Source: Chrysoperla carnea (lineage: Eukaryota; Arthropoda; Insecta; Neuroptera; Chrysopidae). Taken from it: DNA of 64,000 nucleotides. The translations under genes and the position numbers were made by a program. The stretch is taken from the NCBI RefSeq assembly GCF_905475395.1, contig NC_058339.1, positions 11,974,001 to 12,038,000 on the forward strand. The letters run 5' to 3'. Shown here piece by piece: positions 11,621-22,603 of the stretch (its first letter is position 1; each line of letters begins with the position of its first letter). Under the pieces are notes generated by a model, which ran no database searches, had not been told where the DNA came from, and worked only from the letters and a program-made list of their open reading frames with translations.

Positions 11621-12886
11621 TTAATAACGAAACCAATGATCCATTAATTTAATTTCATTGTAAAGCTGTGTACCAGGACTTAATGTATTTACAAGTTGTC
11701 GTTGTCCAACCAATTTATAATCATGCTTCAATGCACCAATAAATACAGCACATTTTAATAATTTATCTAATGCTTCCAGTTGTTTTGCTTCTGGTGGAAC
11801 ATCTAAAATTAGATTTATTTATGAGATTATATAAAATGAAGAATGAAGCTCAAAGGCGTCCCTAGGATCAAATTATTTGGGGGGGGGGGGTTTACCAATA
11901 GTAGGAGGCATCAAAAAATGGATAATTAATTTAAAAAAAAAATTGTAGTTAGATAAACACGTTATAAATTTTAAGTATTTATGGATATCACATTTTTTAA
12001 GAAGTCCAGAATAAGGACGTCTATGATGAAGCTAATAGCTAATACAGTAATGTGCAATGAATTTTCAACAATCTTAAAAGTTCAGGTCGAATTCGAGATC
12101 TTTGTGGGATTGTCTCCTCCAAGTAGAATAACTTTATTAGAGTATTTGTTCAAAAAACAATTTGGTGAAGAAAAATTTACCGGGGGAAGTTAAAATGGCT
12201 CATCCTATGTATAGAAGATATAAATTTGGATAACTTAACTTTGCAAAAGCTAAATTGAACCAAATTCAAAGATTGATAAATAATTACGACATAAAAATAA
12301 ATTAAGTTCATACCATTAAAATTTCCAATGAATGCAATCCCGATGGATTTCGAATTATAGTCCCTAGTATGCGTACCTACACGATCGAATCCAATACCCT
12401 CGTAAATTTCTCCATTACCTCCTATTAAAAAGCTACAAAAAAGTTCTTTGTTTAGTAATTTTTCTAGTAGGCTTGAGAAATGAAAGTTAGCAACACTTAT
12501 AGCACTAGGAAGTTTTAATCCCTAATTCGATTATCGATTCTAAACAGTGTGAACTTACTTATATGCAATATCATTCCATTTTCTTTGATACAAATGATCA
12601 TCTTGAATATTTTTAATTAAAGATGCACAAGTAGCAAAGCAAAAACAATTCCTTGTCACAGTGTGTCCAATAATAGCATAGTCTACAGGTATCGAAGCCA
12701 ATTCATGTGTCTTTCCTTTTGCTGCTTCCCATTCAGAACGTTTTCGTATAGTTGGGCATACTTCAGCTGAATATCAAACATTTGATTAAATAAATATATA
12801 GAAAATAAAATAATATTATACTTACCGCGAGTAGAATGTAGGAGAATATTGATTATTAGCAAAGTAATAAAACTTTGTAGATTCAT
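11621..12886 (-). CDS. PGRP: Short secreted peptidoglycan recognition protein, predicted non-catalytic
   Basis: Exons 12886-12826, 12766-12559, 12432-12314 and 11802-11621 join in phase into 189 aa, the normal PGRP-S length. Residues 1-20 are a signal peptide, and a PGRP/amidase_2 domain follows (EVCPTIRKRSEW, AYNFLIGGNGEIYEG, SIGIAFIGNF). The disulfide loop CFCFATC (61-67) is kept. Of the amidase residues, the first zinc His (H55) and Tyr89 are present. The second zinc His is Gln (VGQRQ, 163) and the zinc Cys is Ser (TLSPG, 171). It should therefore bind peptidoglycan without cleaving it, as in Toll/IMD recognition PGRPs such as PGRP-SA/SD. A polyadenylation signal lies about 40 bases past the stop (11578-11583). 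A 12-13-base G run lies in the last intron at about 11879. Confidence 0.93.
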
Positions 12887-13153
12887 TATTAATAATTATA
12901 GGGACTTCAAACTAATTTATTATCCAGAAATTTATTAGATATTTCACATTCATAAAAATAATGCTGTGTTTATGATTGAAATTTTCTTATTTATAGTAAG
13001 TTTATCACTAATCAAATTTATGTGCATGAATTTGGCTCCCCCACTGAAAAGTGGTCCAACGGCAAACTGCAAATAAGTCTGATGAAAACTTTTTGACAAG
13101 TAAATTTTTGATGACTACATAGGTACCGTTTTAATCTATTATGGCTAATTTTG

Positions 13154-13411
13154 TAGTTAACCAATTAAAAAATAACTTGAACAACTTATTACTTTGATAT
13201 ACATTTGATATATTGTTTGACAGACCCACGACTCTCGTTGTTGTTGGAGGCTCTCACATTCCACCATTATATGTGGAACGATCAGTATGGCTCCACAATT
13301 TTGACATGCCTCTGGGTTTGTCTTCGTTATCAGGTACGTGTGGGTGAGTTTTGTGTGTCGAATTCTCATCCGGCTACTTTTGTTCAAGTTATTTTTTTGA
13401 TTGGTTAACTA
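13154..13411 (-). mobile_element. LINE ORF2 fragment enclosed by 30-bp inverted repeats
   Basis: On the minus strand a frame at about 13380-13230 reads RMRIRHTKLTHTYLI, then CQNCGAILIVPHIMVEC. That is the C-terminal Cys/His region of insect LINE ORF2 proteins. The fragment is bounded by inverted repeats of about 30 bp that start TAGTTAACCAAT (13154 inward, and 13411 inward on the other strand) and differ at about two positions. The whole unit is 258 bp. It may be a MITE that captured a retrotransposon piece, or a rearranged LINE remnant. Confidence 0.6.
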
Positions 13412-15015
13412 AAAATTGAGTCAAATGCAAGCAGCTTTATAACATAGATTAAATGTACGGTATTATGTACAATTTATCCAAGCTTTCCAATTAACACTTT
13501 AGGCGTTAAAATACTTTCATGACTTTACATTAGAATTTAGTGAATTTGAAAGATATAATACAAACTTCTTAAAAATTCTATTTATATAGAGGTTCTACTG
13601 TAAATGAATAATGATAATAATTTCCTAAAAATTAATTATCAACACAATATGATTAAAAATAATCCCCCATTTATCAATAAATCTGAAAATGGAATTCCCT
13701 GAATTATTCAGTCAGTTTGCATTTGGGTAGTATTATACAGCCCCTTTACTTAAGGGGGTTTTTTTGATTTAAAGAATTAATTTTTTAAGAATATAAGAAT
13801 ACTGATAAAATTTGTCTTATTTTTAGGTACTATTTATTTATGTTATTTATTTGTACTCTGATTGTGAATGCATTACGCACCAAATACTACATTAATCGGC
13901 TGTTTTGTTTCATTTTGTTGCTGTTTTTATTTTGTCAATAAACCTTGAAACTCAAGATAAAATCCTGAAATTGGCTATTTGAAATGGTTTTGTCATATAA
14001 ATGATAGTAATTTATTTACACTTATTTATTCTGATAAAATAAGCCTTTGCCTTTGACTTATTTATCTTGATAAAATAAGTCAGAGGCATTATGAAACGAA
14101 ACCTTAATTGAACAAAATTTAAAAATTTTGAGTGACTCGTGAATATTAGAAAAGTGTTCTCTCTTAGATAATATTTTTCTATCCACTTTTCATTTAAAGT
14201 AGTCGGGTTTTATTATTTAATAGAGAAATTTTCAAACAAAAATGCATACATACAAGATACTAGCGAAAAACATAACCACTCCTTTCAGTCAGACAGTCGG
14301 GTAATAAACAATGTATGAAACAAATTATCATTTGATCTTTTGTTATGTGAGTATAATATTTAAAGAAATATTACCGGTTTTAATGTTATTATAATAATAA
14401 AAGCCATTGCTTGGTTAAATAATTCACGAGAAACTTATAGTAATTAGTTAATTACCTACTTGAAATATTTATTTTAAATGTGATCTGAAAACGCCTCATT
14501 TTCCAAATTATGGTCTTAAATAAAGAACTTTTATAAAACGCTATTTAGACCGCAAAGTTGGATCGGTTTTTTATCCCTATAAAGTGAGTTTTTTTGGCCA
14601 AAAATAGCACGAATTTCGAACTGGAGTGATTGGGGAGATTGAAACTTCCCTAATTTTCAAAACATGGTAGAAGTTAGTCTTGATGTATGTTCCTAAAGGT
14701 CTAAGGAACACGGAGAAAAATGTCCGGCAGGTTTTCAATATTTTCCGACTGATTATTTAAATAAGTAGTCGTATAGTATTTATCACCATGCGCGAGGTCT
14801 GAAATTCCAACCTGGATTAAATTGAAATGGTCTGATTGTCTGCTGGCAAGCTGATTGCCTGCTGGCAGGATGATCAGCATGCTAGATTGTTTAAAAAAAT
14901 TTGTGTTTGTGTTTGAAAAAATTTTATACATACATTTTAATTAAATAATTTTATTAAATTTATTTATTATTTACAATTTATTTTAATTAATTTCCATAAA
15001 TAACCTCTTAGTTAA
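13412..15015. other. Intergenic; one near-perfect 19-bp palindrome at 14049-14087
   Basis: A+T-rich with no gene seen. The segment 14049-14087 is an inverted repeat (GCCTTTGACTTATTTATC and its near-exact complement around a 2-base centre). A polyadenylation signal for the DUF4789 gene lies near 14960. Confidence 0.5.
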
Positions 15016-16390
15016 TCATTTAACGATGACAGAACGATTACATTTACCATTATAATTGCGACGGCTATTTGAAGGGCAAAAATCGTTGTATATTGGATCG
15101 TTATACGAACTTAATTGTGGACTTACGCTAGATGGTAAACATTCAACATCAAAAGTTGTACTATTTACACCTAATATACCATTTCCTGTACTTATTAAAC
15201 CACAAGGTCCATCTAATTTTCCCAATTGATGACACATGTTTTGATAAAATACGTAACCATTTCTTTGACATGGATTCGATATACATTTTGGTATGGATGA
15301 ATCCGATTGTAATACTAAATATTGTTTTTTTTCACATGGTCCTTGTTTATATGCTGGATAACATAAATTTCTTAGTGGATAGTATAAGAAACCTGTAACA
15401 AGTGAAAATAAACAATTGACTGATTTAATTGTTGAAATACCCTCTCGAGAAAAACTGGATTATATATCAGGATATCTCCGATAATTTCTTCCGATCAAAA
15501 AAATGGTAAAACTGAGACCATTATAAAACTAGTTATATCTTAGTAGATGTACACTTGTTCATCTGTGTAGATCTACTTACATCACAATTGATGTACAGTA
15601 GTTCACCTGTGTACATCAGAGTACATCAACGTACATCAATGCTGATGTACATCATCGACTTAAAAATATGGTGAACTTTAGGAAAAAATAACAAATAGCC
15701 TTTTGAACCACTAGGGTTTCCGGCCCATCCAGAATATTAATCTATAAGCTTTTCTGAACAAGAATCATATGCAAAATGCGGTCCTCTATTTTTGCACACT
15801 CAACTCTATCTTGCGCCTGATCTAAACGTTAAGTATCATACAAATTGCCATACAGTTGATTCGATTTTTTTTTAAAACAAGTGTACATTATATTTTTCGT
15901 ATATAATATTCATAAATTATAATATTTGTAATAAATTATAATCATTCATTAATATTTATAACTTTAATGACAGTGACAGATAGATATCATTCTCAAATAA
16001 ATTAAAAAAATTTAAATGACGTATTTGGAAAAGATTAATTTGTCGAGAGATAGTTTGAGATTATTGTCATACAAAAACTAACTAAAACTAAATTAATTAA
16101 TTTACCTGGAGCACAATCACATATCCAATCATCCGCATGATCTCCTGGATACAATAATTCATTTTGTGGACACCTTCCTGGTATATAAATTGGTTGACGA
16201 TTCTTAATAACACAAAACACAACAATCACAATTTAGTTAAAAAATATAAAATTAATTGACTTGAACTTACATTTTTGTTTAGGAATTCTGGATTTTGTTC
16301 CTGTTCAGGAAATCCAATGTCTTGCGTTAATACACAAATATAATTTGTAATAAATATAAATAGAATATTAATTAATTTATGCTTATTCAT
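15016..16390 (-). CDS. Secreted cysteine-rich DUF4789 protein
   Basis: Exons 16390-16271, 16202-16106 and 15392-15016 join in phase into 197 aa. Residues 1-22 form a signal peptide. The rest follows the insect DUF4789 pattern: GRCPQNELLYPGD, DWICDCAPGFLYYP across an intron, CYPAYKQGPC, KCISNPC, a GPCG segment, and a VNSTTFDVEC block. The regular cysteines imply disulfides in an extracellular protein. The biochemical function of DUF4789 is not known to me. The second intron (15393-16105) holds a head-only copy of a dispersed repeat (15411-15441) and the GTACATC cluster. Confidence 0.85.
15545..15655. repeat. Cluster of GTACATC / GATGTAC motifs
   Basis: Within about 110 bases the heptamer GTACATC or its complement occurs repeatedly, with degenerate forms such as GTTCATC and TTACATC between. 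It is an irregular short-motif cluster inside a DUF4789 intron, not a strict tandem array. Confidence 0.6.
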
Positions 16391-16732
16391 TTTAATAACT
16401 GATATACTAATTAATATTTTATTTCTTGTTGTTTATCGTAAGTAGTGTTGGTTGGTATCAAAGCAGCATTCATTTACTACACATCAGTGGACAGTTCAAG
16501 TCTATTTAACTTCATTCTACTATTAATATATGACTAAAACAAATTTCCCAGGGATTTTTGATAACCTTTGTTAATATTTGGTAATTTTTTTCCTCAAAAT
16601 ATTCATTTATATAATTTATGGGAGATATTAAAATTATTATTAAGGCAGATTGTTAACTATAGTCTTGTCATGCCATCTGTGAGTGAATTAAACAAGTTAT
16701 CAGAAATCTTAGTGATGAAAATAAATCTTTAC

Positions 16733-16749
16733 GAATGGATAGAACGATT
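16733..16749 (+). repeat. Left target-site duplication of the LINE
   Basis: GAATGGATAGAACGATT is repeated exactly at 22587-22603, directly after the poly-A tail. The 17-bp length is typical of target-primed reverse transcription. Confidence 0.95.
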
Positions 16750-17056
16750 CTTGTTAAAACTCTGCTAGAGTATAGACGCATTTGTTTTTCGTCTACAACA
16801 ATATCAAGAATTTTATTTTTATCAAAATAAAAACAACAATATTTCAATTATTAATTGTTTACGACAGTTACATAAGTATTTTTGTTTGTGTTTAAATTGT
16901 TACCTTTTTTACCTGGTGAGTACATACAATAGCTGTTTACTTAGTAGTTAGTTAATTTTTGTTTTTGTTTTTGTTTTTAATTTTTTTTTTCGTATATACA
17001 TACTTTTAATAATATACTTTTTCAATATTTTTTTTACTATTATAAACTATTAGGAG

Positions 17057-18427
17057 GTGGCTGGAAATGAATCTCCACCAGACCCTTCTCGGATGGGTCT
17101 GGAAAACCCTACTCCTAATGTACCAAATAATGATAAGCCATTAGTCCTACCTGATAATTCCTCTGTACCTACCAAAGAAAAACCTATTTTTAAATACCAA
17201 AAAAATGCACTCGGGCCTTTTAAGATCTTCGTGGAATCCAAGGATCAAAATATAGGACGCTTACATCCTTTAGCCGTTGGACGTATATTATACTCAAACA
17301 AAGTACCGAATATAGCCAAGATTGAGAATTTGGGTCGCAATAGGATTTGCGTCCAATTTAAAACTTCCACATCAGCAAATGCATTTCTTGAAAATCCTAT
17401 CCTAACAACCGAAAAACTCCATGCGTATGTTCCTACCCACTGTGTAACTCGGGTAGGTGTTGTTAGAGACATTGACATAAACATTGATGAACAAACTATT
17501 TTAGAAAATATGCAAAATAACAAGCAAGTAAAAATCTTGAAAGTACATCGTATATCTCGAAAAACAACATCTCCCGAGGGCATACCGTCCTATAAACCTA
17601 CCACCACTGTACTTATCACATTCGAAGGCACCTTTATTCCCGATTATGTAACAATGTTTTACTGTTCCCGCCCCGTTGAAACATACATCTTCCCAGTGAC
17701 CCAATGCTACAATTGTTGTAGATTTGGTCACATTACCAAAAACTGTAAAAGCTCTCCCCGCTGTGCCATCTGTTCCGATTCCCACAAATCCTCCGAATGT
17801 GATAAAGATGATTCCCTACTAAAAACATGCATTAATTGTAATGGGGCCCACTCAGCCACATATAAAAACTGCCCTGAGTATAAACGCCAAATAGCAATAA
17901 AGAAAATTATGGCCTCCAATGGGGTTTCTTATTTTGAAGCTTGTGGTGAAGTCCCCAAAATCCTGAGTAATGATACCCTTCCGAATCCAACAATAAACGT
18001 TAGCTCAACTCCCCAACAATTTCCCGCACTATCTTATTCTACTTCTCCACTACCCACAACAAAACCTATTATCAGAAGAACATACGCTAAAATAACATCC
18101 CCAACCTCTGCTCCCTCGAATCCCAAAAAACGTAAAGATTCCTCTTCTCCTTCAAATTCTATTGCGGCTCAAATTGATAATATTTTGTTAAACCCAAATG
18201 GTAGATCCAATACCCCTATTAATTATAATCTTCCTTCTACATCTACTGGACCCTCTCCAACTGACCCATTCTTCACTATTCTCATTTCCGTTTTAAATTC
18301 TGTTAATCTCGACCCAGCTATCAAAAAAAATATCTTACAAACTTCAATTAATTTATTAAATCATGGATCAGTTGGCTTCACAGCTGAACCTGCTTCAGTG
18401 GAACATCCGCAGTCTAAATCAAAATAA
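17057..18427 (+). CDS. LINE ORF1: gag-like nucleic-acid-binding protein
   Basis: 456 aa. The N-terminal third is proline-rich, and the middle is a fold typical of LINE ORF1. Three Cys/His knuckles start near residue 217: CYNCCRFGHITKNC, CAICSDSHKSSEC, and CINCNGAHSATYKNC. The tail is rich in Pro and Ser. The protein should coat the element RNA and escort it as a particle. The start is the ATG at 17057, preceded by GGCTGGAA. The last 65 bases overlap ORF2 in another frame. Confidence 0.93.
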   Translation: MAGNESPPDPSRMGLENPTPNVPNNDKPLVLPDNSSVPTKEKPIFKYQKNALGPFKIFVESKDQNIGRLHPLAVGRILYSNKVPNIAKIENLGRNRICVQFKTSTSANAFLENPILTTEKLHAYVPTHCVTRVGVVRDIDINIDEQTILENMQNNKQVKILKVHRISRKTTSPEGIPSYKPTTTVLITFEGTFIPDYVTMFYCSRPVETYIFPVTQCYNCCRFGHITKNCKSSPRCAICSDSHKSSECDKDDSLLKTCINCNGAHSATYKNCPEYKRQIAIKKIMASNGVSYFEACGEVPKILSNDTLPNPTINVSSTPQQFPALSYSTSPLPTTKPIIRRTYAKITSPTSAPSNPKKRKDSSSPSNSIAAQIDNILLNPNGRSNTPINYNLPSTSTGPSPTDPFFTILISVLNSVNLDPAIKKNILQTSINLLNHGSVGFTAEPASVEHPQSKSK

Positions 18428-21400
18428 AGTTAACCTTTCCCTTATTTTATTCTCTTATCCTATTGACATTGTACTACTAAGTGAAACTTGGTTAAAAGAA
18501 AATTCAACAACAAAAATTCGTGGTTATCAAATTTTCCGAAATGATAGATATGACGGTTATGGTGGAACTGCGATTCTTGTAAGAAGGGGTCTTTCTGCTC
18601 AAATCATTCCTGTTGAGTCGAATGACCGCTTTTTCCAGGTAATCGCGGTTAAAGTTGCTGGCATATCGATAGTTTCCATCTACAATAACTCCTCTCAAAA
18701 CATTGTACCCTTAGATCAACTTAGCCTTATGTTTCGTAATGTACCTGAACCCATACTAATTGCTGGTGATTTAAATTATCATCATCCTTTATGGGGTTGC
18801 CATGCATCCGATAGAGGAGGTGATATACTGACGGAATTCATGGATTCCAAAAATTTGGTTTGCATGAATGACGGATCACCAACAATTATTCCTTCACCTC
18901 AACATAGATCATCTGCTGTTGACATCACCTTTTGTTCCCCCCAACTCAGTTTAATTTCCCATTGGAATATCCTCAATGATAGTTATGGTAGCGATCATAT
19001 TCCTATTTTAATAACCCTAAATCATCGTCACAGCCTATCCCAACCCAAACATTCACCTCGTAGACAGTGCGAGAGAGCAAATTGGGATTTGTACTCTCGT
19101 AGTGTAGACGATTCCCTTCCAAACTTCATACCCGTAGACAATCCCTTGGAATGGTATTCGGTCTTTCAACAAACTATCACCTCTGCTGCTGATCGGACCA
19201 TTCCATATTCCAAACCTCCTAAAAAGTCAATTTCTCCTACACCCTGGTGGGATAACGAGTGCAGAATACAAATAAAAACAAGAAAAGAGGCCTTGAAATC
19301 TCTCAGGAATAATTTTACCCCTGAAAGATTCTGTACCTTTAGAAGGCTTCAAGCACTAACCAGGCGCCTATTTAAGGAGAAAAAGCGAAATTCCTGGAAG
19401 ATTTTCTGTGAAAGTCTATCCAGGAATACGCCTATCAAAGAGATTTGGAATAAAGTCAAGATGTATAGCAGGTCTATTAACCCCTATCCCCAGACTCCTG
19501 TAAACCAAAACTGGCCGTTATCTTTCTTAGAAAACCTGACTCCGGATTTTGCTTCAATACCTATACAAATCCCGTTTGTCCAGAACGATCATCCACTGGA
19601 TTGTCCGTTCGAAACTTGTGAATTGGAGGGAGTTTTGTCTGGTCTGGCGGATTCGTCCCCTGGTCCAGATAATATTTCCTATAGCATGTTGAAAAACTTA
19701 TCTGACAACGCTAAAAGATCTTTTTTGTCAGCATTAAATCAACTCTTTATACATTCATCTGTTCCGAACGAATGGAAACATACGACGATCGTTCCAATAC
19801 TTAAACCTAATAAGGATCCTAATTCACATCAATCCTATCGTCCAATTGCGTTAGCCTCGTGCGTATCTAAAGTTATGGAACACCTGATAAAAAACAGGTT
19901 GGAATGGTGGTGTGAACACAACAATATTATCCCACCGTACTCGCGAGGCTTTCGCAAGAAATCCTCTACTCTTGATAACCTGTCTATACTCATGACCGAT
20001 GTTCAGATTGCTCTCTCCGAAAATGGATACCTGGTTTGTTGCTTTATAGACGTGAAAGGAGCATTTGACAATGTTGATATTAACACCTTAATCAACATCC
20101 TCACGTCTTTGTCTGCTCCTCCTAGACTAATATCGTTCATTTATAACTTTCTGAAAGCTCGTTATCTCACTGTAAAGTACCAAAACCATTTATCTGGCCC
20201 TAGAACTGCATTCTTAGGCTTGCCGCAGGGTGCAGTTTTAAGTCCCCTCCTTTTCAATATCTACACCACTGGTCTACAAATCGTAAATCAGCCTCCTATC
20301 CAGCTCCTGCAATACGCAGATGACTTTGTCCTATATTCGTCCTCCAAATCCTTACAAACAGCTGTCGATAATGTTTCAAACGCTTTGTCCACATTACAAA
20401 ACCATTTAATTTCTATCAATTTGGAAATATCCGTTACAAAAAGTTCAGCCATGGTTTTCACTAGGCACAGATGCAATGTCGAATCCATTCCCTTTCTCAA
20501 TACATCCATTTCCTGTCAAACGAACGTAAAATTCCTAGGAGTCATTTTTGATAAAAAATTGAATTGGAATTCGCATGTCGACTATATTATAAGTAAATGT
20601 ACCCCAAGAATCAACATCATACGTGCTCTCACCAAAGTTTGGTGGGGGGCCGATCAGAGTACTTTGCTTATGATATACAGACAAATTATTCGAAGTTTTA
20701 TCGATTATGGTTCCTTCCTTTTGTCTCCACTTTCTAACCAACGATCTTTAAGGTTAGATAGAGTCCAATTCCAAACTTTACGCATTGCTCTTGGACAAAT
20801 GCGCTCCTGTCCCACTAACTCCTTACTGATTGAGGCAGCGGATGCTCCATTAACTGTCCGTCGTCTGTATTTAGCTAAAAAGTTCTTCCTCAACCAATAT
20901 TCTTCCTTATCCCATCCCTTAATTCCGAAACTTATCCGATTAAACAACCACTGTACAAACTCCCCCTATTGGAGAAATAAAGAACTTCCTCTCCTTGTGG
21001 TGGCTTATCGTGTCTTTGGTATAATTCCCATTTACCAATCCTTATTACCACCCTTTTTTTCCTTTGAGTTTGTATCCCGTTATTCAAAAATCCCGGTGTT
21101 TGTTGATTGTGGCCTTGACAAGAACGATGCCGTTTATGGTTCTATTTTTGTCAATTCCACATTTAATAATTACCTGGACTCCATTCTTCCTAATTATACA
21201 TTCATCTTTACAGACGCCTCCAAGTTGGACGCAGACGCACGTGTGGGAGTTGCGTATCATTGTTCCTCTAGCGCACATTCTGCCTCTTTAAGCATATCAA
21301 AATTTTTTTCCATCTTTTCAGCAGAATGTGTAGCTATTTTGGAAGCACTCTCATACGTGGAGTCTGAGGGTATCAGAAAAGCAGCTATTGTATCTGACTC

Positions 21401-22064
21401 ACTAAGCTCCCTTTCCCTTCTCAAACAAAATTCCATCTCTTCCAAAACTCCATTTCTTATAGTATTGATAAAAAACACCGTACTAAAACTAATTCAAAAT
21501 CGTTTCTCCGTTGCCTTTGTGTGGTGTCCATCACACATTGGTATACGTGGAAACGAGTTTGTTGATATGTTGGCTAGGGACGCAGTTCAAAATGGTGCAG
21601 AAGATAACTCACCACCACCAGCACAAGATCTTTGGGCCGTCTGCAGAACGTCTATGTTGAATGATTGGAACCAAATATGGAGAAATTCAACAAAAGGTCG
21701 TAAACTATATGCACTACAGCCTGCTCCAGCACTTCAAACATGGTTCCATGAATGGGATGTGGGCAGGAAAAATATTACAATGATTGGCCGCCTCAGAACG
21801 GGGCACAACAGTTTACCCGCTCATCTACATAAAATAAACGTTGTCCCCGACACAAATTGTAGATGTGGCTACCCATACTGCGACATAAATCACGTCATCT
21901 TCGCCTGCCCACTCTTTAATCAACATAGACCAATGCTCCTAAGCTCCTTAGCCCGTATGGGTGTTTTTGGTCCTTACTTTATACCCCATCTCCTATCCTT
22001 AAATAATTATGATATCCTCTCTACAATTTGCAGCTTCCTTAATAAGACCCAACTCCCAATTTAA
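18363..22064 (+). CDS. LINE ORF2: endonuclease, reverse transcriptase and RNase H polyprotein
   Basis: 1,233 aa, uninterrupted. The APE-type endonuclease covers about residues 8-230 (QWNIRSLN near 11, SETW near 39, GDLN at 134-137, and a later SDH). The reverse transcriptase covers about 450-720 (SYRPIALAS, FIDVKGAFDNV, LPQGAVLSPLLFN, and catalytic YADD at 651-654). The RNase H covers about 945-1070 (TDAS with Asp 951, the E in SAECVAILEAL, SDS, and the final WCPSHIGIRGNEFVD). A CxC...H...C knuckle starts near 1166. The enzyme nicks the target and copies the RNA in place. All catalytic residues that I can check are present. The ATG lies inside ORF1, 65 bases before its stop, which suggests reinitiation or coupled translation. 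Confidence 0.95.
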   Translation: MDQLASQLNLLQWNIRSLNQNKVNLSLILFSYPIDIVLLSETWLKENSTTKIRGYQIFRNDRYDGYGGTAILVRRGLSAQIIPVESNDRFFQVIAVKVAGISIVSIYNNSSQNIVPLDQLSLMFRNVPEPILIAGDLNYHHPLWGCHASDRGGDILTEFMDSKNLVCMNDGSPTIIPSPQHRSSAVDITFCSPQLSLISHWNILNDSYGSDHIPILITLNHRHSLSQPKHSPRRQCERANWDLYSRSVDDSLPNFIPVDNPLEWYSVFQQTITSAADRTIPYSKPPKKSISPTPWWDNECRIQIKTRKEALKSLRNNFTPERFCTFRRLQALTRRLFKEKKRNSWKIFCESLSRNTPIKEIWNKVKMYSRSINPYPQTPVNQNWPLSFLENLTPDFASIPIQIPFVQNDHPLDCPFETCELEGVLSGLADSSPGPDNISYSMLKNLSDNAKRSFLSALNQLFIHSSVPNEWKHTTIVPILKPNKDPNSHQSYRPIALASCVSKVMEHLIKNRLEWWCEHNNIIPPYSRGFRKKSSTLDNLSILMTDVQIALSENGYLVCCFIDVKGAFDNVDINTLINILTSLSAPPRLISFIYNFLKARYLTVKYQNHLSGPRTAFLGLPQGAVLSPLLFNIYTTGLQIVNQPPIQLLQYADDFVLYSSSKSLQTAVDNVSNALSTLQNHLISINLEISVTKSSAMVFTRHRCNVESIPFLNTSISCQTNVKFLGVIFDKKLNWNSHVDYIISKCTPRINIIRALTKVWWGADQSTLLMIYRQIIRSFIDYGSFLLSPLSNQRSLRLDRVQFQTLRIALGQMRSCPTNSLLIEAADAPLTVRRLYLAKKFFLNQYSSLSHPLIPKLIRLNNHCTNSPYWRNKELPLLVVAYRVFGIIPIYQSLLPPFFSFEFVSRYSKIPVFVDCGLDKNDAVYGSIFVNSTFNNYLDSILPNYTFIFTDASKLDADARVGVAYHCSSSAHSASLSISKFFSIFSAECVAILEALSYVESEGIRKAAIVSDSLSSLSLLKQNSISSKTPFLIVLIKNTVLKLIQNRFSVAFVWCPSHIGIRGNEFVDMLARDAVQNGAEDNSPPPAQDLWAVCRTSMLNDWNQIWRNSTKGRKLYALQPAPALQTWFHEWDVGRKNITMIGRLRTGHNSLPAHLHKINVVPDTNCRCGYPYCDINHVIFACPLFNQHRPMLLSSLARMGVFGPYFIPHLLSLNNYDILSTICSFLNKTQLPI

Positions 22065-22586
22065 ACATAAATAAAGTGTTTTTGTGTATCTTATGTAAAA
22101 ACCCTACATACTTTCTCTATTGTAAACCTTTCCGTGGCCCCCAACCTATGTTATTATTGTCAACCACCTTTGTTAAAAGTCTCGATGGGCCCCGACGACG
22201 AACATCCTTCTAATCTCCTTTGTGTCCCCGTCTCTATAATTACTTATAATTTCTTGTTATTACTCTATAATTATTCCTTCAATTAATAAGAATTTCCCTT
22301 TTTGTTTTCAAATTCCAAAGTCCTTATTAAGAATATACATTATTATTTGTTTGATTTTTTTTTATTCTTGATTTTTTTTTTTTTTTCTCGAATTAAAATT
22401 TTTTTTTTTAGGACTTAGTAGAATATTATATATTGTTTCATTTTTTTTTTTATGACTTTGTAGAATATTACATATTGTTTCAATCTTTCTTTTAAGTTTT
22501 GAATTGTATTTTAATTGTACTTTGTTAATGGCTGTATGGCAATTGCTGAAGCCAGTTTTTAAATAAAAAAAAAAAAAAAAAAAAAA

Positions 22587-22603
22587 GAATGGATAGAACG
22601 ATT
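22587..22603 (+). repeat. Right target-site duplication of the LINE
   Basis: Exact copy of 16733-16749, directly after the poly-A tail. Confidence 0.95.

Larger units (their letters stand above)
16750..22586 (+). mobile_element. Full-length I-like non-LTR retrotransposon
   Basis: 5,837 bp from a 17-bp target duplication to a 3' poly-A tail (about 22566-22586, preceded by AATAAA). Layout: 5' UTR of about 307 bp; ORF1 gag at 17057-18427; ORF2 with endonuclease, reverse transcriptase and RNase H at 18363-22064; then a 3' UTR. The RNase H domain after the RT fits the I/Nimb group of insect LINEs. Its base composition is clearly richer in C than its surroundings, and both frames are open, so the insertion looks young and possibly still active. 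The clade is inferred from domain order. Confidence 0.95.

Noticed and set aside
13720-13760. Possible small structured RNA near an ACAGCCCC/GGGGG stretch
   Set aside because: The stem is short and no promoter box or conserved motif was found.
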